A stretch of 64,000 nucleotides of DNA from positions 69,473 through 133,472 of the forward strand of contig CANQXE010000004.1 of assembly GCA_947627725.1 (NCBI GenBank), in the 5' to 3' direction. The first letter of the stretch is position 1. Every line of letters begins with the position of its first letter. The notes beneath the pieces were generated by a model. The model was not told the DNA's origin and searched no databases. It saw only the letters and a program-made list of their open reading frames with translations. Of this stretch, positions 36,461 to 46,025 are shown in pieces. The position numbers and the translations under genes are program-made. The DNA comes from an uncultured Clostridia bacterium. Its GTDB lineage: Bacteria > Bacillota > Clostridia > Oscillospirales > Acutalibacteraceae.

Positions 36461-36691
36461 ATGGATGAGTTAATTGAAATTTTAAAGGAGTTAAAGCCGG
36501 GAATTGAGTTTACAAAGGACACTAAGCTTTTTGAGGACAAAATTTTTGACAGCTTAGGTATGATTTCCCTTATCTCTGAAATCTCAAATGAATTTGATAT
36601 TGAGATTTCTCCCGTGGATATTGTGCCTGAAAATTTTGAAACGGTTGAAACGCTTTATAATTTAATAGAAAGACTTGCTGACGAGGACTGA
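36461..36691 (+). CDS. Acyl/aminoacyl carrier protein (DltC-like)
   Basis: 76 aa, FDSLGMISLISEISNEFDIEI phosphopantetheine Ser motif; between ligase and MBOAT genes. Confidence 0.87.
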   Translation: MDELIEILKELKPGIEFTKDTKLFEDKIFDSLGMISLISEISNEFDIEISPVDIVPENFETVETLYNLIERLADED

Positions 36692-36694
36692 TAA

Positions 36695-38269
36695 ATGACA
36701 TATACCTCATTTGAATTTTTTATAATTTACTTTGGGGCGACATATGTTCTTTACAGCATTTTACCCAAAAAAGCAAAATGGTGCGTCCTGCTTGTATCTT
36801 CTTTGTTTTTTTATTTTATTGCTACACGCGGTCATATTGAATATATACTGATTAGCTCAATCATTATTTGGCTGGTCGGTATAATTATACAAAAATTCAA
36901 TGACGCATTTACTGAAAAAAAGAAGCTTATTTCAAAGGAAGAACGCAAAAAATTAAAAAGAAAATATCATAATTATAAATTAAGCGCTCTTACCGTGGGT
37001 ATACTTATAAACATTTCATTACTTCTTGTTCTTAAGTATGCTAATTTTTTCGGCAGCACAATAAATACGCTTTTTGACGCAAACCTGCCCAAGTTCTCAA
37101 TTGTTCAGCCACTGGGTATATCATTTTATACCCTGCAGGCAATCAGCTATATTACCGACGTTTACCGCGGAAAATATAAGGCCTGTAAAAATCCGCTTAA
37201 AATTGCGTTATATCTTTCATTTATGCTTACAATAATTGAAGGACCTATAGCGAGATATGACCAGTTGGGGACCCAGCTCGGAGAAGGAAAAAACTTTAAT
37301 TTTAAAAACCTTGTTTTCGGCGCGCAGCTTGTGGTATGGGGACTTTTCAAAAAAGTAGTTATCGCCGACAGAGCCGCTGATTTTGTTAATAATGTTTTTG
37401 ACGACGCAAAATTCAACAGCGGAATAATTGTCCTTTTGGCAATACTGATTTATACGCTTCAGCTATACTGTGATTTCTCCGGAATTATGGATGTCGTAAT
37501 AGGTCTTGGCGAAATGATGGGAATTACCCTGCCCGAAAACTTTACACGTCCGTTTTTCGCGAAATCAATTAACGAGTTCTGGCAGAGATGGCACATTACT
37601 CTGGGCGCTTTTCTCAGAGACTATATTTTTTATCCCATTTCGCTCTCAAAACCGTTTATGAAGCTGAGCAAGAACGCGAGAAATAAGTTTACTCCGTATT
37701 ACGCTAATCTTATACCTACTGCCGTTGCGCTCTTCTTTGTTTGGTTCGCGAACGGTATGTGGCACGGCGCCGCGTGGAAATATATTGTTTACGGTCTTTA
37801 CTATTACGCTCTTATGATGATAGGTCTTTTCGCCGAGCCGCTTAGCGCTAAGGTTTGTAACAGGCTGAAAATCGACAGAAAAGGCAAAGGCTTTGCCCTT
37901 TTCCAAATGATACGAACATTTATTATCGTAAATTTCGGTATGCTTATATTCAGAGCAGACAGTCTTAAAACGGTGGGAAACGCCGTTAAAGTCATTTTCA
38001 CCAACCCTAATTTCCAAACCCTTTCCGTAGGAAGTAAAAACGGACTCGGTCTTGACATTTTAGACTATATTATTTTAATTCTCGGAACAATTCTTATTTT
38101 AATTGTAGGTATTGTACAGGAAAAGGGAATTCATATACGTGATAGAATTTCAAAGCTTCCTTTCGCAGTGAAATTTATAATTTATATGTTGTCTATTTTA
38201 ATCGTTATTATACTCGGCGCATACGGCGAGCATTACGGCGCCGTAGATTTGTTATACGCTAATTTTTAG
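36695..38269 (+). CDS. MBOAT-family O-acyltransferase (DltB/AlgI-like)
   Basis: FWQRWHITLGAFLRDYIFYPI and WFANGMWHGAAWKYIVYGLYY. Confidence 0.9.
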   Translation: MTYTSFEFFIIYFGATYVLYSILPKKAKWCVLLVSSLFFYFIATRGHIEYILISSIIIWLVGIIIQKFNDAFTEKKKLISKEERKKLKRKYHNYKLSALTVGILINISLLLVLKYANFFGSTINTLFDANLPKFSIVQPLGISFYTLQAISYITDVYRGKYKACKNPLKIALYLSFMLTIIEGPIARYDQLGTQLGEGKNFNFKNLVFGAQLVVWGLFKKVVIADRAADFVNNVFDDAKFNSGIIVLLAILIYTLQLYCDFSGIMDVVIGLGEMMGITLPENFTRPFFAKSINEFWQRWHITLGAFLRDYIFYPISLSKPFMKLSKNARNKFTPYYANLIPTAVALFFVWFANGMWHGAAWKYIVYGLYYYALMMIGLFAEPLSAKVCNRLKIDRKGKGFALFQMIRTFIIVNFGMLIFRADSLKTVGNAVKVIFTNPNFQTLSVGSKNGLGLDILDYIILILGTILILIVGIVQEKGIHIRDRISKLPFAVKFIIYMLSILIVIILGAYGEHYGAVDLLYANF

Positions 38270-38278
38270 GTAAATTAT

Positions 38279-39346
38279 ATGGACGAAAAAAAGAAAAAGG
38301 AAATAAAAAAATTTATAATAAACAGCATTAAGGTTATCAGCTTTATTCTTGTTTTTGTGATATTGATTGATGTTTTATCCTTAACCGTCTTTTCAAAATC
38401 AAAAGCAACCACATATAAAAATAAATTTAAAAACGCTTATAATTTTGTCAATGAAGTTGATAACTCAATTGATATTGTAGGACTTGGCAACAGTGATTTA
38501 TACTCCGCTGTCGTCCCTGTAAAGCTGTGGGATAAAAACGGTTATACGTCAACAATTGTTGCGTCGCCTCATCAGACAACATCAATGTGTTATGCCATGC
38601 TTAAAGAAATACTTAAAAAACAGTCGCCGAAATTTGTGATTCTTGAAGCGGATATGTTCTATGAGGGCGTCGAGCTAAACACAGAGTTGATTGACGGAGA
38701 GTCAAAAAACAAAGGATATTTTAATTTTATCCCGTATATCTCCGGAAAATATCTGACGGAGGCAATTGAAAACCGTTTTCCCATATTTCTTCTGCATGAC
38801 AGATGGAAAAAGATTACAGCGGGCTTTTTCGGTAAAACAGAAAAAGAAAAAAGCGACGTTAAAAATAGTAACTTTGACCACGGATACGTTTTCCATAAAA
38901 ATATAAAAAAGGTTTATCCTAACGGTAATATGAATTACACAGACGCTGTTGAGGAATTACCCCAGGAGACTGTTTTATATTTAAGCAAAATTACAACCTT
39001 GTGCAAAGATAATGACATACAGCTTATGTTTATCAATGCACCGTCATTTGTTTCCTGGTCATACGCAAGACATAATGCCGTCCGGGAATATGCTGATAAC
39101 AATAATATTCCTTATCTTGATTTCAACACCCTTGAGGATTATAAAATAAATTATAAAAGGGATTTTCGTGATAACGGAAACCATATGAACTATTACGGCG
39201 CGAAAAAAATCACGAACTATATCGGAAATTATATTAAAGAAAATTATTCTGATATAATTGTTGATAAGAGAAAAAATCCTGATTATTCATATTGGTATAC
39301 TGATAAAGAAACTTTTATCAGCATTTATCGGATAAAGAAATTTTAA
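38279..39346 (+). CDS. SGNH-hydrolase-like membrane-anchored protein (DltD/AlgX-like role)
   Basis: N-terminal TM; IVGLGNSDLYSAV and C-terminal DNGNHMNYYGAKKITNYI. Confidence 0.72.
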   Translation: MDEKKKKEIKKFIINSIKVISFILVFVILIDVLSLTVFSKSKATTYKNKFKNAYNFVNEVDNSIDIVGLGNSDLYSAVVPVKLWDKNGYTSTIVASPHQTTSMCYAMLKEILKKQSPKFVILEADMFYEGVELNTELIDGESKNKGYFNFIPYISGKYLTEAIENRFPIFLLHDRWKKITAGFFGKTEKEKSDVKNSNFDHGYVFHKNIKKVYPNGNMNYTDAVEELPQETVLYLSKITTLCKDNDIQLMFINAPSFVSWSYARHNAVREYADNNNIPYLDFNTLEDYKINYKRDFRDNGNHMNYYGAKKITNYIGNYIKENYSDIIVDKRKNPDYSYWYTDKETFISIYRIKKF

Positions 39347-39377
39347 CAAAACATTTATAAAAATTACCCATAAAAAG

Positions 39378-39417
39378 CAAATGGTCTGTTCTGTATACAC
39401 AGCTTTCAGACCATTTG
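39378..39417. terminator. Bidirectional terminator
   Basis: caaatggtctg / cagaccatttg with inner CTGT/ACAG. Confidence 0.8.
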
Positions 39418-39421
39418 TTTT

Positions 39422-40169
39422 TTAATTATCTGTATTGATTTTTTCTGATATTTTGGAGCTTATTTTTTTCCACAATTTATTTGGTATCTTCTCCTTAATC
39501 GAAGCTATTATTTTATCAGCTATTACTCTTAACGGTCTGAACTGATAATCTCTTTTTTCAACTGAAAGCGAATATAAGCTTTTAAAGGTTTTTGTCAGCA
39601 CATAGTCGGTTGAAATCCTTTTATGCCGCTTCATTTGCATCTTATATTTTATGAAATTAAAAAAAACGGAACGGAAATTCATAATCCTAAAAAGCCATTT
39701 ATAAAACTTTAAAAAATCCTGCCTGTTAATTGCGGATGAGGATATTACATCAATTACAGCGCCCTCACATTCCGCTGCGCCGAAATAGTAAAGCGCGGGA
39801 ATACATTTGAAAAACGCCTCTTTTTTCGTCAGATCCACATAGTGCGCTCTGTCATTGATTTCAATAAACGCGCCGTCGCTTAAATTACTGATTTTATAAG
39901 TGTTTTTTAGCTGGAGTACAGCCTTATCAATTGAGTTAATGATTTTATCCGCGGTCCAGTTGCCGATTCTTTCAGATGTTTTTACTGCCTCCGTATTCGG
40001 TTTAAAGCCGAATGTAAAATCTCTGTTATAAATAACGGAAAAAGTAATACTGCTGTTGTTATGCTCTATTTCAATCTGGGATAAATTCGTCAATAATTAC
40101 AGAATCTCCATTATTGATTTCAACTGCCGCCTTAACGTCTTCCGATTTATTTTTTAAGATAATTTTCAT
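39422..40169 (-). CDS. Unknown protein; probable start at 40169 with a frameshift near 40078-40095
   Basis: ATG at 40169 gives MKIILKNKSEDVKAAVEINNGDSVIIDEFIPD*; the tracked 223-aa ORF (39422-40093) continues in the adjacent frame, with only a TTG start immediately after an in-frame stop. Confidence 0.6.
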
Positions 40170-40197
40170 AATAAAATTCCTTAGTCTGTCGGGTTTA

Positions 40198-42615
40198 TCA
40201 ATACTTTAATTTTAAAACAAGGTTTAAAACATTTTTTGCGGTGCGCTCAAGCTCTGCTCTTGTTATACCGTTCGGTTTTCCGATAGTTTTAAGAAGCGTT
40301 CCGTCCGACTTATATTTCTTGTCCGAACGGCTTCCGCCCGGCATCAGCACATCAACCTGGGCACGAACACGGTAAGCATTGTCCCTGATTTCGGGAAATT
40401 CCGGACTCGCGGATTTTCTCATCCACCAGTCTGTCATAACATTACCCTCGTATCCCCATTCTTTCCTTAAAACAGTAGTTACAAGGTCATAATTATAATG
40501 GCTCCATACGCCGTTGATTTTATTATAGCTTGTCATAATATTTAACGGCTTGCCTTCCTTAACGCAAATTTCAAAGCCCTTTAGATATATTTCCCGTAAC
40601 GCTCTCTGCGACACACGCGAATCATTTCTCGTCCGCCTTACCTCCTGATTATTGCAGGCAAAATGCTTGGGACAGGCAGACACGCCCGCACTCTGTATAC
40701 CCTTTACATACGCCGCGCCGATTTTTCCCGATATAACGGGATCTTCAGAGAAATACTCAAAATTTCTTCCGCAAAGCACGTTTCTGTGTATATTCATTCC
40801 GGGCGCAAGCAGAACATCAGAGCCGTGCTTTACCATTTCCGCACCCATAACAGAGGTAAGCTCCTTAACCAAACCGCAGTTCCATGTGCTTGCAAGCGCT
40901 GTACCGCATGGAATAAGTGAGGTGTACTTTTTAATACGAATACCCGCGGGACCATCTGTGGTAATTATAGGATTCACTCCCTTTTCCCTGAGAGACGGTA
41001 TAACACCGCCGAAAGCGCCTGCGTTGCCGACAATGCCAAGCTCGCTGTACATCATTCCCTCACCGCGCGTAAGAGCCTCAAGCTCCTCATTATTCAGCTC
41101 TGATATAAAATCATCAAGGGTAATTTTACCCTCCGCCGCATCGGCAAGCTTATAGCCCTTATCTCCCTTAAAGCCTATTTCATCAGGCAGATTTTTTAAT
41201 ATCCTGTCCTTCAGATAAGGCTTTGATATCTCAACCTTTTCCCTGCCCGGGATAAGCTGTCCGTTCTTTTCTTTTACCGTAATACGCTCAAAGCTGTCCT
41301 TAACACCGCATATCTCCTCAAGCTGCTCAATTACCTGCTCCTCAAGCTGTATTTTTCCTGCTGTAATATCAGTTCGTACAGAGCTTCCTGCGTAAAAAAC
41401 ATACTCACCCTTTTCAATTATGTATGCAAATTTTCTTTTTGTATCATCAAAGCTCGCAATGTCATAAAGGCTTACAGACAGTGTAAGCTCCTCATTAGCA
41501 CCGGGCGGAAGGTCACTTGTTTTAGCAAAGGCAACAAGCCTTCTTGTCTCCTTTGAAAGTCTCCCCTGCGGTAAATTTACGTATAACTGGACAACCTCTC
41601 TGCCCGTAACGGCGCCGGTATTCTTAACACTCACGGTAATTTCAAAGCTGTTTTCCTTCCGTTCAAAGGTCACGGGGGTAATTTCAAAATCGGTATAGCT
41701 TAAACCAAAACCGAACGGATAAAGCACCTTTTCCTTACAGAAGGTCTCAAAGTACCTGTATCCCACAAAAATATCCTCTGTATAATTGTTATAATCCCTA
41801 CCGCCGAAATCTTGAGAGCTCGGGTAATCCTCATAATTTCTCGCAATTGTACAAGGCAGTTTGCCGCTTGGATTTGCCTTGCCTGTCAAAATATTCGCAA
41901 GCGCATTTCCGCTTTCCATACCGCACTGCCAGGCGTAAATTACAGCCTCTATCTTATCTCCGTATTTTTCGGTCCACGCCATATCAATAATATTTCCGCA
42001 GTTCATTATTACAGCAACACGTTTAAAGCTTTCGGTTACAAGGTCAAGCATTTTTATTTCGGTATCGGTTAAATAATAGCTTCCCTTTTCAAGTTTGTTT
42101 TCTCTGTCCTCGCCTGCCGCCCTGCCAATCACTACTAAAGCAATATCGCTGTTTTCGCCGGCTGATTTAACCTCTCTTTCCGAAAGCTCCATCTCAGGAT
42201 AATTCATCGGCCAGTGTCCCCAAAATCCGTGACTTACGGGATTTTTTTCTCTCCACAACTCATACAGATTGAGAAGCGGAGTATAAACATTTACACCGTT
42301 ATTTTTTAATCCGTCAATAAGATTAATCTGATATGGTGCGTTTACATCACCGCCGCTTCCGTAGCCGACATAGAAATAATCAAGCTGGCATCTGCCGAAT
42401 ACGGATACGGTATCGCTATCCTTAATCGGCAGAGTATTATCCTTATTTTTAAGCAGAACTATACTTTCCTCCGACGCTTTTAACGCAACAGGCGGCATCG
42501 GCTCAAAAACCCTCTTCGTGCCGTCTGCCATGCTTTCCTCCTGCATAACACCGCTGCCGATAATTTTATCTATAAATTTTTGGACAAACGCGTCAAAATG
42601 CTGTTTAATACTCAT
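40198..42615 (-). CDS. GH3 beta-glucosidase-like enzyme with reversed domain order
   Basis: GH3 C-domain (ASEESIVLLKNKDNTLPIK...YGSGGDVNAPYQ) precedes Fn3-like domain and TIM barrel (ITTDGPAGIR, GRNFEYFSEDP, CPKHFACNNQE, GNVMTDWW). Confidence 0.93.
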   Translation of the reverse strand: MSIKQHFDAFVQKFIDKIIGSGVMQEESMADGTKRVFEPMPPVALKASEESIVLLKNKDNTLPIKDSDTVSVFGRCQLDYFYVGYGSGGDVNAPYQINLIDGLKNNGVNVYTPLLNLYELWREKNPVSHGFWGHWPMNYPEMELSEREVKSAGENSDIALVVIGRAAGEDRENKLEKGSYYLTDTEIKMLDLVTESFKRVAVIMNCGNIIDMAWTEKYGDKIEAVIYAWQCGMESGNALANILTGKANPSGKLPCTIARNYEDYPSSQDFGGRDYNNYTEDIFVGYRYFETFCKEKVLYPFGFGLSYTDFEITPVTFERKENSFEITVSVKNTGAVTGREVVQLYVNLPQGRLSKETRRLVAFAKTSDLPPGANEELTLSVSLYDIASFDDTKRKFAYIIEKGEYVFYAGSSVRTDITAGKIQLEEQVIEQLEEICGVKDSFERITVKEKNGQLIPGREKVEISKPYLKDRILKNLPDEIGFKGDKGYKLADAAEGKITLDDFISELNNEELEALTRGEGMMYSELGIVGNAGAFGGVIPSLREKGVNPIITTDGPAGIRIKKYTSLIPCGTALASTWNCGLVKELTSVMGAEMVKHGSDVLLAPGMNIHRNVLCGRNFEYFSEDPVISGKIGAAYVKGIQSAGVSACPKHFACNNQEVRRTRNDSRVSQRALREIYLKGFEICVKEGKPLNIMTSYNKINGVWSHYNYDLVTTVLRKEWGYEGNVMTDWWMRKSASPEFPEIRDNAYRVRAQVDVLMPGGSRSDKKYKSDGTLLKTIGKPNGITRAELERTAKNVLNLVLKLKY

Positions 42616-42644
42616 AAAATATCTCCTTTTTAATAAGCTATTTT

Positions 42645-42679
42645 CAGTATAGCATATTTACACAATTTATGCTATACTG
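42645..42679. promoter_or_regulatory. Perfect dyad between divergent GH3 and GH2 genes
   Basis: CAGTATAGCATA-tttacacaatt-TATGCTATACTG; each arm contains TATACT oriented outward. Confidence 0.7.
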
Positions 42680-42702
42680 TAAAAAAGAAATGAGGAATCA
42701 GT

Positions 42703-45087
42703 ATGAATACAATTAATCTTTCGGGGAACTGGACAATGAAAAACTGCGCCGACGGCAAAGCGTACAATGCCGTTATTCCGGGCAGCGATTTCGGTAATCT
42801 TATAAAAAACGGGGCAATAAAAAATCCTCTTATTTCAGGTGATGAGAAAGAGGGTATAAAAATTGGTGAGAATGATTTTGAATTCAAACGTGAATTTACC
42901 ATTACCGCTGAGGATTTAAAGTACAATCATATTAATCTGCTGTGCAAAGGGCTCGATACACTCTGTACCTGCTGCATAAACGGCAGACAGGCATTTAAGA
43001 GCAACAACGCGTTTATCCCGATTGATATTGACATAAAAGAATTTTTATGTGAGGGCAAAAACACCGTTTTGCTTCACTTTGACTCTGCGATTAAATATAT
43101 AAAAAAACTGCAAAAGGATAATCCGCTGCCAAAAAACCCTAACGGAGTTGACGGTATACCGTACATAAGGAAGCCCTCCTGCCATTTCGGCTGGGACTGG
43201 GGACCCTGTATCCCCTACTGCGCCGTGCTTGAAAGCATTGAGCTTAAATGCTTTAACAGCAGAATTGAAAATATTAAAATAACTCAAAACACCGCTAAGG
43301 AAAAATCAATAATTAATGTAACGGCGGATAATGCCGATAAAATATCACTTGTATGTCCCAACGGCGACAGATTGACTATCAATGATAACAACACCTTTGA
43401 GATTGATAACCCCGAGCTGTGGTATACCCGTGAGCTGTCGCAAAAAGACAGGCAGCCGCTTTACACGGTAATATTAGAAAACGATGAAGAAAAAATCGAA
43501 AAAAAGATAGGACTGCGCTCAATTTATCTCGATACAGGTAAGGATGAATACGGCAGTAATTTCTGCTTCGTTTTAAACGGAGAAAAGATTTTTGCAAAGG
43601 GCGGAAATCTTATACCGTTTTCCGCAATATATGAGGACAGTGATAAAAGCGACGTCGATTACTACCTTGACCTCGCGGAAAAATCAAATTTCAATATTAT
43701 CAGAGTATGGGGCGGAGGCAGCTATGCGGACGATTATTTAATAAGTCAATGCGACGAAAGAGGCATACTCATATGGCAGGATTTCTGCTTTGCCTGTCAG
43801 ATGTATCCGTTTTATAATAAAGAGTTTACCGACAATGTGCTTGCTGAGGTAAAAGCAAATGTCAGCAGACTGACAACGCATCCGAGCCTCGCTCTCTGGT
43901 GCGGAAACAATGAGCTTGAGGTTATGTTTTCATATCTTCCAAAGGGTACAAAAATTATGAAGGCATATGAGGAATTTTTCTATCACACACTCCCTGATTT
44001 TATCAGCGGTTTAACCGATGTGCCGTATATCCCCACCTCGCCTGTGGGAAGCTCCTGCTTTAAGGAATACTCAAGCGACAATGTCGGCGACACTCATATG
44101 TGGAATGTATGGCACGGACTTAAAAAGCTTGATTACTACACAAAAAGATATTCAAGATTTCTTTCTGAATTCGGTCTTGAATCACTGCCGTCTATGAAAG
44201 CCGTTAAAACCTTTGCTCCTCCTGAGGAATACAATATCACCTCGCCGAGCTTTAACAGGCATCAAAAGTGCGTCGGCGGTAACGAGAAAATGCTCTTTTA
44301 TCTCACAGAACTGTTTGATTTTCCAAAGCGTTTTGAGGATTTACCGTATCTTACAGGAATTGTTCAGGCTGAATGTATTAAAAACGCAACTATTCATTTC
44401 AGGCAAAATAAGGGCAGGTGCAACGGCTCAATCTTCTGGCAGTTTAACGACGTATGGAACTGCCCGAGCTGGTCGTCGGTTGATTTTGAGGGCATACCCA
44501 AGGCGTTACAGTATAAAGCAAGGGAATTTTTCTCTCCCATAACGGTAAGCTGTAAAAAGGAAAAAGGGAAAGCCGTTATATTTGCCCACAACGATACGTT
44601 AAATGAGGTGAAAATTCATTTGACGCTTAAGCTCTTCAATCCTGATAAGATTAAAGAATACGACATAAATCTTTCACCTAATAGCTTTAAAACGGTTGAT
44701 GAAATCGGTGTGAACAAAAAATCAGTTCTTCAGCTTTGCTTTAATGACGAGGTTATAACGGAGATCTTCAACTCACCCTCACGGCTTCACCTGAAAAGAG
44801 CAAATATCACAACAAGCCTTGACGGTAATAACCTGACTCTTAAAAGCAACACCTTTGCATATAACATTTTTATTGACAGTGACGAGCTGCCGAGTGATAA
44901 TTACTTTTCACTGTCAAAAGGCGAGGAAAAAACAATCAGCTTTAATAAAACACCGAATTATTACAATATTACCTGCGCAAACAATATTGAATTTAAAAAA
45001 TCGCCGATTAGGAAAAAGCTGTTCAGATTTTTCTACCGCCTTAAACCGATGAATATTGCAAATTATTTCTATTATACCTTTAACTGA
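42703..45087 (+). CDS. GH2 beta-mannosidase-like enzyme
   Basis: SCHFGWDWGPCIPYCAV, NIIRVWGGGSYADDYLISQCDERGILIWQDFCFACQMYP, SLALWCGNNELE. Confidence 0.9.
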   Translation: MNTINLSGNWTMKNCADGKAYNAVIPGSDFGNLIKNGAIKNPLISGDEKEGIKIGENDFEFKREFTITAEDLKYNHINLLCKGLDTLCTCCINGRQAFKSNNAFIPIDIDIKEFLCEGKNTVLLHFDSAIKYIKKLQKDNPLPKNPNGVDGIPYIRKPSCHFGWDWGPCIPYCAVLESIELKCFNSRIENIKITQNTAKEKSIINVTADNADKISLVCPNGDRLTINDNNTFEIDNPELWYTRELSQKDRQPLYTVILENDEEKIEKKIGLRSIYLDTGKDEYGSNFCFVLNGEKIFAKGGNLIPFSAIYEDSDKSDVDYYLDLAEKSNFNIIRVWGGGSYADDYLISQCDERGILIWQDFCFACQMYPFYNKEFTDNVLAEVKANVSRLTTHPSLALWCGNNELEVMFSYLPKGTKIMKAYEEFFYHTLPDFISGLTDVPYIPTSPVGSSCFKEYSSDNVGDTHMWNVWHGLKKLDYYTKRYSRFLSEFGLESLPSMKAVKTFAPPEEYNITSPSFNRHQKCVGGNEKMLFYLTELFDFPKRFEDLPYLTGIVQAECIKNATIHFRQNKGRCNGSIFWQFNDVWNCPSWSSVDFEGIPKALQYKAREFFSPITVSCKKEKGKAVIFAHNDTLNEVKIHLTLKLFNPDKIKEYDINLSPNSFKTVDEIGVNKKSVLQLCFNDEVITEIFNSPSRLHLKRANITTSLDGNNLTLKSNTFAYNIFIDSDELPSDNYFSLSKGEEKTISFNKTPNYYNITCANNIEFKKSPIRKKLFRFFYRLKPMNIANYFYYTFN

Positions 45088-45112
45088 AAAGCAGTAAAAA
45101 TACTCTTATGAT

Positions 45113-45150
45113 TAAACCCCGCTGGCGTATGAAATGTCAGCGGGGTTATA
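45113..45150. terminator. Bidirectional intrinsic terminator
   Basis: aaccccgctggc-gtatgaaat-gtcagcggggtt. Confidence 0.85.
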
Positions 45151-45159
45151 TTATTGTTA

Positions 45160-46017
45160 TTAGCATCTCATTATTTTTATCATATCCCCTGTATCCTCTA
45201 ATTCCCTAAAGGTAGGGCGTTCATAATTTGTTCTGTTTGGAGTATGAAAGGTGAGCATCAATTTATCGTCAGCCGTAAAAACCATACCGTGTCCGCCGTC
45301 ATTCGTTATGAGCGGGGGAAGATGAATAAATTTGCCGTCTATCTCTTTATTATCCGATTTTGCTATACACTGCGCATATTTGCCTTTTATGAAGGTTGAC
45401 CAGATAAGAATAAGCTCTCCGCCCGTTGTTCTGTACATAAACGGTCCGTCCGTTATATAATGTTCGCCCTGCGGTTTTTTATCCGCCCAGTCGGGTGACG
45501 AGCCGTGAAAAAGCAGTACAGACTCGCTCTGTGCCCTTTTTAAATCGCTGCTGAGTTTTAAAAAACACACCGTACCGTCAATAATCTGTGTGTGCTCGTG
45601 ACAGAATACGAGATACGGCTCTCCTCTTTTGTCAACATAAAGCGTACCGTCAAGGCATTCCCAGTCCCGAGGTGTGACAGCGCCGTCGGAATACGGCTCA
45701 AACGGACCCAAAGGACTGTCAGCCTTTAAAATAAAGACACCTCTTAAATGATTCTCCCTTGTAAAGGTTGCAAACATATAATAGCCGTCCCTGTACTTAT
45801 GAACCTCCGGCGCCCAGTTCACCTCACGGTTAAAGCCGTTTTTCTGTGAATCAAAGCAGACGTCAGGCTCACTCCAGCTTTTTAAATCCTTAGATGAATA
45901 AACATCAAAGCCTCCGACGTTTTTTCCGAAATCCTTTGCTCTTGTACCGTAAAGGTAATACGTATCGCCCTCTTTTAAAACAAACGGGTCACGAATATTA
46001 ATATCGCTTAATTTCAT
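45160..46017 (-). CDS. GH43-like glycosidase
   Basis: INIRDPFVLKEGDTYYLYGT, VNWAPEVHKYRDGYYMFATF, ECLDGTLYVD, ITDGPFMYRTTGGELILIWSTF. Confidence 0.82.
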   Translation of the reverse strand: MKLSDINIRDPFVLKEGDTYYLYGTRAKDFGKNVGGFDVYSSKDLKSWSEPDVCFDSQKNGFNREVNWAPEVHKYRDGYYMFATFTRENHLRGVFILKADSPLGPFEPYSDGAVTPRDWECLDGTLYVDKRGEPYLVFCHEHTQIIDGTVCFLKLSSDLKRAQSESVLLFHGSSPDWADKKPQGEHYITDGPFMYRTTGGELILIWSTFIKGKYAQCIAKSDNKEIDGKFIHLPPLITNDGGHGMVFTADDKLMLTFHTPNRTNYERPTFRELEDTGDMIKIMRC

Positions 46018-46025
46018 AATCCACC

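Noticed and set aside
34928-36691. Ligase + carrier protein as a NRPS biosynthetic cluster
   Set aside because: Standalone adenylation enzyme, single carrier, MBOAT and SGNH genes fit a Dlt-like acyl-transfer operon; no condensation or thioesterase domain
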